45,848 nucleotides of DNA from Actinomycetota bacterium (GTDB lineage: Bacteria; Actinomycetota; Acidimicrobiia; IMCC26256; PALSA-555), in the NCBI GenBank assembly GCA_003140175.1, contig PLJD01000029.1, positions 1 through 45,848 of the forward strand, given 5' to 3'. Below the pieces are notes generated by a model. That model saw only the letters and a list, made by a program, of their open reading frames with translations, had not been told where the DNA came from and ran no database searches. This document shows, one piece after another, positions 9,024-16,648 of this stretch. Made by a program: the position numbers and the translations under genes. Position 1 is the first letter of the stretch, and each line of letters opens with the position of its first letter.

Positions 9024-10453
9024 GAGGTGTCGCCGCCGTCTTCTTCGGCCCGTCGGCGGGCCTCGACCCAGCCTTCCTCGATTCGGGCTGGGACCCCCTT
9101 GGCGAGCGCGCCGGGCGGGACATCGCGCGACACGACCGCTCCCGCGCCCGTGACCGCGCCGTCGCCGACCTCGACGGGGGCGACGAGCACGGTGTTCGAG
9201 CCGATCCGGGCGTCGCGTCCGATCTTCGTGCGGTTCTTGCGCCGACCGTCGTAGTTCGCGGTGATCGTGCCCGCCCCGATGTTCGCGTCGGGTCCGATCT
9301 CGGCGTCGCCGACGTAGGCGAGGTGCGGCACCTTGGCCCCCTCACCGATGTCGGCGTTCTTGGTTTCGACAAAGGTGCCGACGTGCGCGTCCGCCGCGAT
9401 GCGGGTGCCGGGGCGCAGCGACACGAACGGGCCGATCGTGGCCCCGTCGCCGATCTCGGTCTCTCGGGCGACGGTCTGGCGCAACGTCGCCTGCTCGCCG
9501 ACGATCGTGTCCACCAGCTGGCAGCTGGGGCCGATCACCGAGCCGGCACCGACCACGGTGCGGCCCTCGAGCATCGTGTCGGGCAGGAGCGACACGTCGG
9601 GCTCAAGCTCGACCGACGCGTCGATGTAGGTCCGTTCGGGGTCGCTCATCGAGACCCCGGCTCGCATCCAGGCCCGGTTGATACGCCGGCGCAGGACCGC
9701 CTCCGCGGCGGCGAGCTGGTCACGGTCGTTGACACCCAGCGTCTCGGTGGGGTCGTCGGCATGCGAGCCGACCACGACATGACCCGCGGCGCGCAGCACC
9801 CCGATGACGTCGGTGAGGTAGTACTCGCCCTGGGCGTTCTCAGGATCGAGGCGCCGCAACGCCGGCGCGAGCAAGCCGCGCCGGAAGCAGTAGATCGACG
9901 AGTTGACCTCGGTGATCTCGAGCTCGGCGTCGTTGGCGTCGCCCTGCTCGACGATGCGTTCGACGGCGCCGCGTGCGTCTCGCACGATGCGCCCGTACCC
10001 GGTGGGTTCGTCGAGATCGGCGGTGAGGATGGTCGCCGCGGCGTCGACCAGGCGATGCTCGGTGGCGAGCACCGCCAGCGTCTCGGCCCGCAGGAGCGGC
10101 GTGTCCCCGGTGAGCACGAGGACGTCGTCCTCCGCGTCGAGATCGAAACCCGAGCCGGTCAGGCCGACACTCGCCGCGTCGCCGGTGCCACGCTGGAGGC
10201 GCTGCTCGACGAACTCGACCGGGATGTCCGTGGCGAGCTGCTCCTGGACGGTCTTGGTGACCCGCTCCGCGCCGTGGCCGACGACCACGACGATCCGGGC
10301 GAGGGGCAGCTCGATCAGCCGATCCAGGACATGGAGGATCATCGGCCGGCCGCACAGCGGGTGCAGCACCTTCGGCGTCTTCGAGCGCATGCGGGTGCCT
10401 TCGCCCGCGGCGAGGACCACCGCGGCGAGCGGTCGGTAGGGCAGGTCGGTCAC
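9020..10453 (-). CDS. glmU: Bifunctional UDP-GlcNAc pyrophosphorylase / glucosamine-1-phosphate acetyltransferase
   Basis: A 477-residue enzyme making UDP-GlcNAc for peptidoglycan. The N-terminal uridylyltransferase has LAAGEGTRMRSKTPKVLH near residues 13-30 and the RGTGDAA and LTGDTPLL motifs. The C-terminal half is a left-handed beta-helix of hexapeptide repeats (GAGTITANYDG, GSNTVLVAPVEVGDGA) with acetyltransferase residues. I chose GTG at 10453 because a strong GGAG Shine-Dalgarno (in ATGGAGAGGGG) precedes it; the longer open frame upstream would run through tRNA-Gln. The start lies 39 nt downstream of the tRNA 3' end, so both may share a transcript. Confidence 0.95.
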   Translation of the reverse strand: MTDLPYRPLAAVVLAAGEGTRMRSKTPKVLHPLCGRPMILHVLDRLIELPLARIVVVVGHGAERVTKTVQEQLATDIPVEFVEQRLQRGTGDAASVGLTGSGFDLDAEDDVLVLTGDTPLLRAETLAVLATEHRLVDAAATILTADLDEPTGYGRIVRDARGAVERIVEQGDANDAELEITEVNSSIYCFRRGLLAPALRRLDPENAQGEYYLTDVIGVLRAAGHVVVGSHADDPTETLGVNDRDQLAAAEAVLRRRINRAWMRAGVSMSDPERTYIDASVELEPDVSLLPDTMLEGRTVVGAGSVIGPSCQLVDTIVGEQATLRQTVARETEIGDGATIGPFVSLRPGTRIAADAHVGTFVETKNADIGEGAKVPHLAYVGDAEIGPDANIGAGTITANYDGRRKNRTKIGRDARIGSNTVLVAPVEVGDGAVTGAGAVVSRDVPPGALAKGVPARIEEGWVEARRRAEEDGGDTS

Positions 10454-10492
10454 CCCCTCTCCATGGCAGCCATTCAATCGTGGTGGGGGCCG

Positions 10493-10563
10493 CTCGGGGG
10501 CGAGGTTTCGAACCTCGACTTGGGACTCCAAAGGACCCCGTGCTGCCGTTACACCACCCCCGA
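10493..10563 (-). tRNA. tRNA-Gln (anticodon TTG)
   Basis: A 71-nt cloverleaf on the minus strand. The acceptor pairs TCGGGGG with CCCCCGA (7 bp) and the discriminator is G. The D-stem is GTGT/GCAC (one G-U) with a GG loop, the T-arm CGAGG-TTCGAAA-CCTCG. The anticodon loop CTTTGGA gives TTG (34-36), reading CAA. The anticodon stem GGGTC/GTCCC contains one T-T mismatch. CCA is not encoded. tRNA-Gln beside glmU matches the mycobacterial neighbourhood. Confidence 0.93.
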
Positions 10564-10576
10564 CACCTCCGCCTCG

Positions 10577-10582
10577 ACGTTA
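10577..10582 (-). promoter_or_regulatory. Possible -10 box of tRNA-Gln / glmU transcript
   Basis: TAACGT (TANNNT) on the minus strand lies 13 nt before the tRNA 5' end. No convincing -35 is visible. It is divergent from the bS22 promoter. Confidence 0.35.
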
Positions 10583-10603
10583 GCGCCGAGGGGCGCCAGA
10601 CGA

Positions 10604-10633
10604 TGTGACTCCGGGAGAAGCGACGGGTACGGT
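10604..10633 (+). promoter_or_regulatory. Putative promoter of the bS22 gene
   Basis: TGTGAC (10604-10609) and TACGGT (10628-10633) are spaced by 18 nt and lie just upstream of the small ribosomal protein gene. A GGAG Shine-Dalgarno at 10637-10640 gives a very short leader before ATG 10645. Confidence 0.45.
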
Positions 10634-10644
10634 GCGGAGCAGTC

Positions 10645-10746
10645 ATGGGATCCCTGATCAAGAAGCGCCGCAAGCGCATGCGCAAGAAGAAGCACAAGAA
10701 GCTGCTGAAGAAGACCCGCTGGCAGCGACGCCAGCAGGGTCGCTGA
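10645..10746 (+). CDS. Small ribosomal protein bS22 (AURKAIP1/COX24 domain), 33 aa
   Basis: A 33-residue, strongly basic protein beginning MGSLIKKRRKRMRKKKHKK and ending TRWQRRQQGR. This matches the actinobacterial AURKAIP1/COX24-domain protein found as bS22 in the mycobacterial 30S subunit (which begins MGSVIKKRRKRMSKKKHRK); the mitochondrial counterpart is mS38. It has a GGAG ribosome-binding site 4 nt before the ATG, a promoter-like pair upstream and an excellent hairpin terminator 4 nt after the TGA. It stands alone on the plus strand between tRNA-Gln and ispE. Its size means standard gene callers may miss it. Confidence 0.92.
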   Translation: MGSLIKKRRKRMRKKKHKKLLKKTRWQRRQQGR

Positions 10747-10750
10747 GCAG

Positions 10751-10775
10751 CGGCCGCCCTTCGGGGCGGCCGTTT
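10751..10775 (+). terminator. Bidirectional hairpin terminator between bS22 gene and ispE
   Basis: A perfect 9-bp stem, CGGCCGCCC / GGGCGGCCG, closed by a UUCG tetraloop and followed by TTT. It sits between two convergent genes: 4 nt after the bS22 stop and 6 nt after the ispE stop. It is the best intrinsic terminator in the window. Confidence 0.8.
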
Positions 10776-10781
10776 CGCGTC

Positions 10782-11696
10782 CTAGGCGCTGAGGCGCACC
10801 CCGGTGGCGGCGGCGGTGGTGCCGACCACCGGCACTCGCAGCCGCCGGCCGACCCGGCGGGCCAGGTCGCTGGCTTGGGCGACGGTGTCGACCGCGGGCA
10901 TCACGGCATACGCCGAGCCGCTGCCGGCCAGGATGGCGGGAGCCCGCACGATCTCCTCGAGGTCCTCGCGGAACGACCGCAGCCGCGGCTCGACGGCCTC
11001 CGCGGCGGCTTCGAGGTCGTTGGCGAGCTCGTCGATGATGCCGGCGACGGCGGGCGGCGGCTCGAGGCGACGGTCGGCGACGGGGCCGCCGAGCTCGTCC
11101 CACGCCGCGTACACGGCGGGGGTCGCGAGGCGGAAGGGCGGGATCGCGACCACGATCGGCAGGGTGCCGTCGAGGCTGACCGGTTCGAGCTCGTCGCCTC
11201 GGCCTCGCATCCATGCCGCCCCGCCGAGCAGGCAGAACGGCACGTCGGAGCCGACCCCGGCGGCGAGCTGGTGGAGGCCGGCGTCGTCGACGTCGACGTC
11301 GAGCATGCGTCGGACCGCGGCGAGGGCGGCCGCCGCGTCGGCCGAGCCGCCGCCGAGCCCGGCGCCGGCCGGGATTCCCTTCCGCAGCCACATGCGGACG
11401 CCGTGACCCGAGCGGCCGGCTTCGATCAGGAGATCTTCGGCGGCGCGGGCAGCGAGGTTGTCGCGCCCGGTGGGGACGTGGTCGACGTCGCCGGCGATCT
11501 CGAGGGTGACCCCGGCGGGGTGCGGCACGGCCTCGACCTCCACGACGTCGCTGGGGTCGCCGATCGACACCGCGAGCGCCTCGAGGTCGTGATAGCCGTC
11601 CTTGCGGCGGCCGAGCACCTCGAGGCTCAACGTGAGCTTCGCGTGTGCCGTCGCCCGTACCCTCGAGAGCCGCCCCGGCTGAGTGAGTTCGTTCAC
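10782..11696 (-). CDS. ispE: 4-diphosphocytidyl-2-C-methyl-D-erythritol kinase
   Basis: A 304-residue GHMP kinase of the MEP isoprenoid pathway that phosphorylates CDP-ME. Motifs: ATAHAKLTLSLEVLGRRKDGYH at the N-terminus (residues about 15-36), with Lys and Asp-Gly-Tyr-His typical of IspE; the ATP loop GIPAGAGLGGGSADAAAA; VGSDVPFCLLGG; and the C-terminal AGSGSA motif. GTG at 11696 overlaps the rsmA stop by one base (TAGTG), giving translational coupling. Four of the five last genes of this operon are ordered as in Mycobacterium (tatD, rpfB, rsmA, ispE). Confidence 0.95.
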   Translation of the reverse strand: MNELTQPGRLSRVRATAHAKLTLSLEVLGRRKDGYHDLEALAVSIGDPSDVVEVEAVPHPAGVTLEIAGDVDHVPTGRDNLAARAAEDLLIEAGRSGHGVRMWLRKGIPAGAGLGGGSADAAAALAAVRRMLDVDVDDAGLHQLAAGVGSDVPFCLLGGAAWMRGRGDELEPVSLDGTLPIVVAIPPFRLATPAVYAAWDELGGPVADRRLEPPPAVAGIIDELANDLEAAAEAVEPRLRSFREDLEEIVRAPAILAGSGSAYAVMPAVDTVAQASDLARRVGRRLRVPVVGTTAAATGVRLSA

Positions 11697-12526
11697 TAGT
11701 TCGCGTCGGCCGCCCGGCAGAGGGACGCCCACTCGTCGAGGCTGAGCGCCTCGGCGCGGATGCTGGGCGCGATGCCCGCCGCGGTGAGCACCGCGTGGGT
11801 GCGGGCACCGAGCTCGGAGCGCAGCGCGCCGCGGAGCATCTTGCGGCGGTGGCCGAACCCGGCCCGCACGAGCGCGAAGAGCTGCTCCGGGGATGGCACC
11901 GCCACCGGGGGGGTCGGGTGGCGGTCGAGGCGTACCAGCACCGAGTCGACCGCCGGCGTCGGGATGAACACGCTCGGCGGCACGACGCCGACGATCTGGG
12001 CCTCTGCGAAGTAGGCGACCTTCACCGACACGGCGCCCGCGGCGGGGTGCCCGGGTGGGGCGGCGAGGCGCTCACCGACCTCTCGTTGCATCATGACGAC
12101 GAACCGGGTGACGGTCGGGGCCTCCTCGAGGAGGCGGATCACGATCGGCGTGGCGACGTTGTAGGGCAGGTTCGATACGCACGCCCAGGGACCGGCGTCG
12201 AGGCAGGACAGGTCGAAGGTGAGCGCGTCGCCCTGCACGACGGTGACGTCGTCGACGCCGGCGACGGCATCGTCGAGGACGGCGACGAGGTGCGGGTCGA
12301 CCTCGAGCGCCCGGACGCGGGCACCGGCCTCGGCGAGCGCGAGGGTGAGGGAACCGAGGCCGGGGCCGATCTCGAGCACCTGGGCGCCCGGTTCCAGATC
12401 AGCGAGGCGCACGATGCGGCGCGCGGTGTTCGGGTCGGCGAGGAAGTGCTGGCCGAGGGCGCGGCGCGGCGCCAGCTCGTGATCAGCGAGCAGGGCGCGG
12501 ACGTCGGTTGGGGTCAGGGAGGCCAC
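11696..12526 (-). CDS. rsmA: 16S rRNA (adenine1518-N6/adenine1519-N6)-dimethyltransferase
   Basis: A 276-residue KsgA-type methyltransferase that dimethylates two adjacent adenines in helix 45 of 16S rRNA. Motif I is VLEIGPGLGSLTLAL; the N-terminal signature ALGQHFLADPNTARRIV binds SAM; the catalytic motif IV is SNLPYNVATPIV. The basic C-terminal helical domain ends in LSLDEWASLCRAAD. GTG at 12526 gives the usual family length. The frame is open for 26 more codons, reaching into the rpfB stop, but that extension is not conserved. No strong Shine-Dalgarno is visible, so the start is moderately certain. Confidence 0.93.
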   Translation of the reverse strand: MASLTPTDVRALLADHELAPRRALGQHFLADPNTARRIVRLADLEPGAQVLEIGPGLGSLTLALAEAGARVRALEVDPHLVAVLDDAVAGVDDVTVVQGDALTFDLSCLDAGPWACVSNLPYNVATPIVIRLLEEAPTVTRFVVMMQREVGERLAAPPGHPAAGAVSVKVAYFAEAQIVGVVPPSVFIPTPAVDSVLVRLDRHPTPPVAVPSPEQLFALVRAGFGHRRKMLRGALRSELGARTHAVLTAAGIAPSIRAEALSLDEWASLCRAADAN

Positions 12527-12576
12527 AGGGGGACGGTAGCGGCTGCGTGCGAAGAGTTCGCCCTCGAGGCTCGAAC

Positions 12577-14175
12577 TCAGCCAAAGCCCAGCTTCTTGCC
12601 GCAACCCCAGGCTCCGAACCCGTACTTGGCGCGGATGCGTTCGGCCACGATGATCTGCTGCTCGCGGGTGGCGAGGCCGGGGTTCGACGCGAACTGCGGC
12701 CCGCCGAACTCGTTCCAGGTTCCGTTGTAGATACCGAGCCCGCCGGAGTAGGTCGGGCCGACCATGGCCCAGTTGCCGCCGGTCTCGCAGCGGGCGATCT
12801 CGTCCCAGCGGGGGTCGGCCATGGTGCCGAAGAACGTGATGGTGGGTGTCGCGGGGACCACGGGGACCTGCGACACCGGAGTCAGGCCGGACGGCACCCC
12901 GTTGTTCTTGGTGACCTCGTAGGTGACCTTCAAGAAGCCGGCCGCACCGGCCTGGACGCGTGTCGTGCCGACGGCCATGGTCGCGTCAGGCAGGATCTCG
13001 GGCGGGGCGTTGTACCCCACCACCGTCGACGAGAGGTTCTGCGCCACCCGGATGACGTTGACGAACGGGTTGTCGACCGGGATGACGGAATCGACCGGCG
13101 GGCTCGTGACGTCCAGGGGACCGAGGACGACCTTGTAGTGCGCGAGGAGCTCCCGGACCGTCAGCACGGGAAGGTTGTAGTTGACGGCCGTACCGTCGAC
13201 TGTGAGCGTGCCCTTGCGGAGCGTGCGCAAATGGAACACGGCGCCGGCCTGGATCTTGGTCGGCTCGCTCAGGATCCCGACCGAGGCGGGCAGCTTCAAG
13301 CTGGTGAGGAAGACCCGCGGCAGCGATTCGGCGGTGTACACCGTGCGCAGGGCGCCGTCGAGGTCGACCGTCACCGGGAAGGCCCGCAGGACCAAGACGG
13401 TCATCCCGTTAGACAGCGAGGTGTGGACGCTCGGCTCGACCTTGTCGGCGGGTCCCAGCTTGATCTTCTCTTCGGTCAAGAAGGCGCCGACGGTCGACTG
13501 GCCGCTGTCGGCGGAAATGACCCGACCGTCGACGCGCACCTGGACGTGGTCGCGGTGGCTGAAGACCTTCGGCACGGCGTAGAACCCGATCGCGACGGTG
13601 GCGGCCACGAGCGCCACCGCGAGCGCCCGTCGGGGCGAGAGTCCGGCGGTGACCCGCCGGGCGCGGCGAGGCCCCGACGGCGGCGCGCTCCGGGGGGTCT
13701 CGGTCCGATCGGGGTCGACGAGCTCGGTGATGTCGGGGAGGTCCTCGACGTCGGGCAGGGGAAGCCACGACGTCTCGTCGTGAGGCTCGGCGCGGGCCGG
13801 CGAGGGCATCACGGTGGGAAGCTCCCGGGCCGTCATCGGTACCTCGAGGGCCGCGTCGACGCTCAGCAGCTCCTCGATGGGGGGGAGGTCCTCGATCTCG
13901 GGGAGCGGCAGCCACGACGTCTCGTCGTGCGGCTCGGCGCGGGCCGGCGAGGGCTGCGCGACCGGGACGTCGCGCTGGGGCGCCGCGTCGGGGTCGGGCG
14001 GCGCGGCGAGGAGGTCATCGACGCTGGGCAACTCGTCGGGTTCGGGCACCGGGAGCCACGCGGCCGCGTCGTGAGGCTCGGCGCGTGCCGGCGAGGGCCG
14101 CACGACCTCGGCAACGTGGGCGCTCGAGGGCCGCTGCCCGGCTCGGGTCGCGTGCCGATGCGGGAATCGGCTCAT
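12577..14175 (-). CDS. rpfB: Resuscitation-promoting factor RpfB-type protein with a triplicated cytoplasmic N-terminus
   Basis: 532 residues. Residues 1-183 are predicted cytoplasmic and hold three copies of a 30-residue repeat, PSPARAEPHD...WLP.P...LP....L (27-56, 75-104, 124-153). One transmembrane helix (184-201) follows, then three DUF348 modules (about 207-375), a G5 region and a C-terminal Rpf transglycosylase-like domain (about 455-532) with RCETGGNW holding the presumed catalytic Glu and the paired Cys in GAWGCGKK. Rpf proteins cleave peptidoglycan and promote growth resumption. Known RpfB has a short cytoplasmic start, so this long repeated head is unusual. It lies upstream of rsmA and ispE, as in Mycobacterium. 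Confidence 0.93.
   Translation of the reverse strand: MSRFPHRHATRAGQRPSSAHVAEVVRPSPARAEPHDAAAWLPVPEPDELPSVDDLLAAPPDPDAAPQRDVPVAQPSPARAEPHDETSWLPLPEIEDLPPIEELLSVDAALEVPMTARELPTVMPSPARAEPHDETSWLPLPDVEDLPDITELVDPDRTETPRSAPPSGPRRARRVTAGLSPRRALAVALVAATVAIGFYAVPKVFSHRDHVQVRVDGRVISADSGQSTVGAFLTEEKIKLGPADKVEPSVHTSLSNGMTVLVLRAFPVTVDLDGALRTVYTAESLPRVFLTSLKLPASVGILSEPTKIQAGAVFHLRTLRKGTLTVDGTAVNYNLPVLTVRELLAHYKVVLGPLDVTSPPVDSVIPVDNPFVNVIRVAQNLSSTVVGYNAPPEILPDATMAVGTTRVQAGAAGFLKVTYEVTKNNGVPSGLTPVSQVPVVPATPTITFFGTMADPRWDEIARCETGGNWAMVGPTYSGGLGIYNGTWNEFGGPQFASNPGLATREQQIIVAERIRAKYGFGAWGCGKKLGFG
13717..14097 (-). repeat. Three tandem 90-nt coding repeats inside rpfB
   Basis: Copies lie at 14097-14008, 13953-13864 and 13806-13717, about 144-147 nt apart. 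Each encodes PSPARAEPHD followed by W-L-P and an acidic Leu-Pro tract. The first 30 or so bases are nearly identical among copies at DNA level, suggesting recent duplication or strong selection. Confidence 0.85.
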
Positions 14176-14303
14176 CCGATTGGTGTTGGGAATGGGACTC
14201 CGCCTCTCAGCAGCACGAGTGTCCCAGCCCCACCGAGACAGGGTGGGCGGGTCACGCGGACCGTCTCAGGGGCACATCTTGTCCCGCCGAGCGCCTGGTC
14301 CGG

Positions 14304-14320
14304 CGAATCCTCGGGATTCG
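14304..14320 (-). terminator. Small hairpin after tatD
   Basis: A perfect 7-bp inverted repeat (CGAATCC / GGATTCG, 3-nt loop) begins 6 nt after the tatD stop. There is no U-tract. It may weakly separate metG-tatD from rpfB. Confidence 0.3.
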
Positions 14321-14326
14321 GGCAGG

Positions 14327-15127
14327 TCAGAGGGTCGCGAGGCCGGCGAAGACGGTCCGGGCCGACGTGGCGGTCGCCGCCGCGACCTGGGCTTCGCCGT
14401 GACCGGCGGCCCCGGCGAGGGCCGCCCCGACCACGGGTACGAGGGCCGGCTCGTTCTCGGCGCCCCGGTGAGGCACGGGGGCGAGGTAGGGGGAATCGGT
14501 CTCGACGAGCATGCGGTCCAGTGGCGTGTGCGCGGCGGCGGCTCGGACGTCCTCGGCGTTGCGGAACGAGACGATGCCGCTGAACGAGAGCCAGGCGCCG
14601 AGGTCGAGCGCACGCTGCGCTTCGACGGGACCTCCGGTGAAGCAGTGCAGCACGGTGCGCGGCGGCGGACCCTCGTCCTCGAGGATCCGGAACGTGTCGT
14701 CCCACGCGTCGCGGCTGTGCACGACGAGGGCGAGCCCCCGCGATTTGGCGAGGCCGATGTGGCGCCGAAAGGCATCCTCTTGGCGCTCCGCCGGCGCGTA
14801 CCGGTAGTGGAAATCCAGACCGGTCTCGCCGACGGCCACGACTCCCGTTGTGGCGGCGAGCGCCACGATCCCTGCCCATTCGTCGTCGATACGGTCGGCG
14901 TCGTGGGGGTGCAGGCCGACGCTCGCCACGACGTCGCCGTGACGGGCCGCGAGGTCGATCGCGGCCCGCGACGAGGCGACGTCGGTTCCGACGCAGACCA
15001 CGGCGGCGACGCCGGCGGCCCGGGCGCGCGCCAACGCGACGTCGGGGTCGATCGACAGGGAGCTCAGGTGGGCGTGCGAGTCGACCCAGCCCCGCGCCGC
15101 GGACCGCTCCGGGTCGGGGGTGCTCAC
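14327..15127 (-). CDS. tatD: TatD family metal-dependent DNase
   Basis: A 266-residue TIM-barrel amidohydrolase-superfamily nuclease. Metal ligands are visible in DSHAHL (HxH), GETGLDFHY (Glu), VHSRDAWDD (His), HCFTGG (His) and ETDSPYLAP (Asp). It has 3'-5' exonuclease-type activity in studied members. GTG at 15127 overlaps the metG stop as GTGA, so the two are coupled. A much longer upstream frame overlaps metG and is not used. Confidence 0.95.
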   Translation of the reverse strand: MSTPDPERSAARGWVDSHAHLSSLSIDPDVALARARAAGVAAVVCVGTDVASSRAAIDLAARHGDVVASVGLHPHDADRIDDEWAGIVALAATTGVVAVGETGLDFHYRYAPAERQEDAFRRHIGLAKSRGLALVVHSRDAWDDTFRILEDEGPPPRTVLHCFTGGPVEAQRALDLGAWLSFSGIVSFRNAEDVRAAAAHTPLDRMLVETDSPYLAPVPHRGAENEPALVPVVGAALAGAAGHGEAQVAAATATSARTVFAGLATL

Positions 15128-16638
15128 GTCTCGATGCGTGGGAACAGCGGCGCCCCCTGCTCGAGGGACGTCCCGGACGGGCCGTGACCCCAGCCGGCCG
15201 CGTCGGGGAGTCGCTGGTCCTCGGGTCGGCCGGGCAGCCCCAGGCGACCCCACAGCGCCGCGCTGGCGCGCGGGATCGCCGGCGACGCGAGGAGCGCGAC
15301 GACGCGCAGCGCCTCCAGGCAGTCGCCGAGGACCGGCCCGGTCGCCGGGTCACCCGCCTTGTGCAGCTTCCAGGGCTCCTGAGCCTCGATGTAGGAGTTC
15401 GCGGCGCGGATCAGGTCCCACACCGCGCCGAGCGCGCCCGCGAAGTCAACCCGCTCCATGCCCCGGGTCATCCCCTCGACCGCGCTGGCCACCGCGTCGA
15501 CGAGTGGTCCCTCGGCCCGGGCCTCGGGCGCCACGCCGTCGCAGTAGCTCGTCGCCATCTTCAGAACCCGGTTGGCGAGGTTCCCGAAGTTGTTGGCGAG
15601 GTCGGCGTTGTACCGGACGACCATGGCCTCGTGGCTGAAATCGCCGTCGGGTCCGAAGCGCTGGTCGGCGAGGAAGTGGTAGCGCACGCCGTCGGAGCCG
15701 AAGTCCGCGACGAGGTCCGCGGGCGCGATCTGGTTGAAGGCGGTCTTGCTCATCTTCTCGCCACCGACGAGCAAGTGGCCGTGCGCGAACACGCACCGGG
15801 GCGGCGCCTCGCCGGCGGCGAACAGCATGGCGGGCCAGTACACGGCGTGGAACCGCACGATGTCCTTGCCGACGAGGTGGTAGTTGGCCGGCCAGTAATG
15901 ATCGAAGCGGGCCCGGTCCTGGCCGTATCCGACCGCGGTGCAGTAGTTGAAGAGCGCCTCGAACCAGACATAGGTGACGTGGGCGGGATCCCAGGGCAGG
16001 GGGATCCCCCAGGTGAGCGAGGTGCGGCTCATCGAGAAGTCGCGCAGGCCGCTGCGGATGAAGCTGAGCACCTCGTTGCGTCGGCTTTCGGGCTGGATGG
16101 CTTCGGGATGGGCGGTGTAGTGCTCGAGGAGGACGTCTTCGAACCGTGACAGCTCGAAGAAGTAGTTCTCCTCGGTGACGAGCTCGACCGGCCGGGCGTG
16201 GATCGGGCATTTGCCGTCGACGAGCTCGTCCTCGGTGTAATACGCCTCGCAGGCGACGCAGTAGAGGCCCTCGTAGGTGCCGAGCTTGATGTAGCCGTTG
16301 TCGTAGACGACCTGGAGGAACTGCTGGACGGCCTCATAGTGGCGGGGCTCGGTCGTGCGGATGAAGTCGGTGTTCGAGATGTCGAGCTCGCGCCAGGCGT
16401 CCCGGTAGCGCGCACTCGTGCGGTCCGCCCACTGGCGGGGGGCGACGCCCTGCTCCTCGGCGGCCCGCTGGACCTTCAGGCCGTGCTCGTCGGTGCCGGT
16501 GACGAAGGCCACGTCGTCGCCCCAGAGGCGACGCCACCGGGCCAACGCATCGGCGGACACGGTCGGGTACGCGTGCCCGATGTGCGGCGCGTCGTTGGCG
16601 TAGTAGATCGGCGTCGTCACATAGAACGGGGTTGCCAT
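15124..16638 (-). CDS. metG: Methionyl-tRNA synthetase
   Basis: A 504-residue class I aminoacyl-tRNA synthetase. The HIGH motif is NDAPHIGHAY near residues 15-24; the KMSKS-like loop is GGEKMSKTAFNQ near residue 293. The connective peptide carries one zinc-knuckle-like pair, CVAC and CPIH. The C-terminal anticodon-binding helical domain ends without the dimerisation (Arc1p-like) extension found in longer MetG proteins. ATG at 16638 starts 10 nt after the rsmI stop; MATPFYVTTPIYY is the normal beginning of the catalytic domain. Confidence 0.97.
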   Translation of the reverse strand: MATPFYVTTPIYYANDAPHIGHAYPTVSADALARWRRLWGDDVAFVTGTDEHGLKVQRAAEEQGVAPRQWADRTSARYRDAWRELDISNTDFIRTTEPRHYEAVQQFLQVVYDNGYIKLGTYEGLYCVACEAYYTEDELVDGKCPIHARPVELVTEENYFFELSRFEDVLLEHYTAHPEAIQPESRRNEVLSFIRSGLRDFSMSRTSLTWGIPLPWDPAHVTYVWFEALFNYCTAVGYGQDRARFDHYWPANYHLVGKDIVRFHAVYWPAMLFAAGEAPPRCVFAHGHLLVGGEKMSKTAFNQIAPADLVADFGSDGVRYHFLADQRFGPDGDFSHEAMVVRYNADLANNFGNLANRVLKMATSYCDGVAPEARAEGPLVDAVASAVEGMTRGMERVDFAGALGAVWDLIRAANSYIEAQEPWKLHKAGDPATGPVLGDCLEALRVVALLASPAIPRASAALWGRLGLPGRPEDQRLPDAAGWGHGPSGTSLEQGAPLFPRIET

Positions 16639-16648
16639 CGAGTCCAGG

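Noticed and set aside
10481..10489. CCCCCACCA on the minus strand as an encoded tRNA 3' end
   Set aside because: The acceptor stem pairs perfectly with CCCCCGA at 10500-10494 and the T-arm fixes the end at 10493, so the CCACCA lies outside the tRNA.
11697..11732. Upstream extension of ispE into the rsmA gene
   Set aside because: GTG at 11696 overlapping the rsmA stop gives the usual length and N-terminus; the extension is not conserved.
13717..14097. Regularly spaced repeats as a CRISPR-like array
   Set aside because: The repeats are in frame inside rpfB, vary at the protein level as degenerate copies and are separated by coding spacers that continue the open reading frame.
14176..14326. 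ydaO-type c-di-AMP riboswitch upstream of rpfB
   Set aside because: Such switches often precede rpf genes in actinobacteria, but I could not find the conserved core segments in this 151-nt gap, only a small hairpin and a CCCACC/GGTGGG stem.
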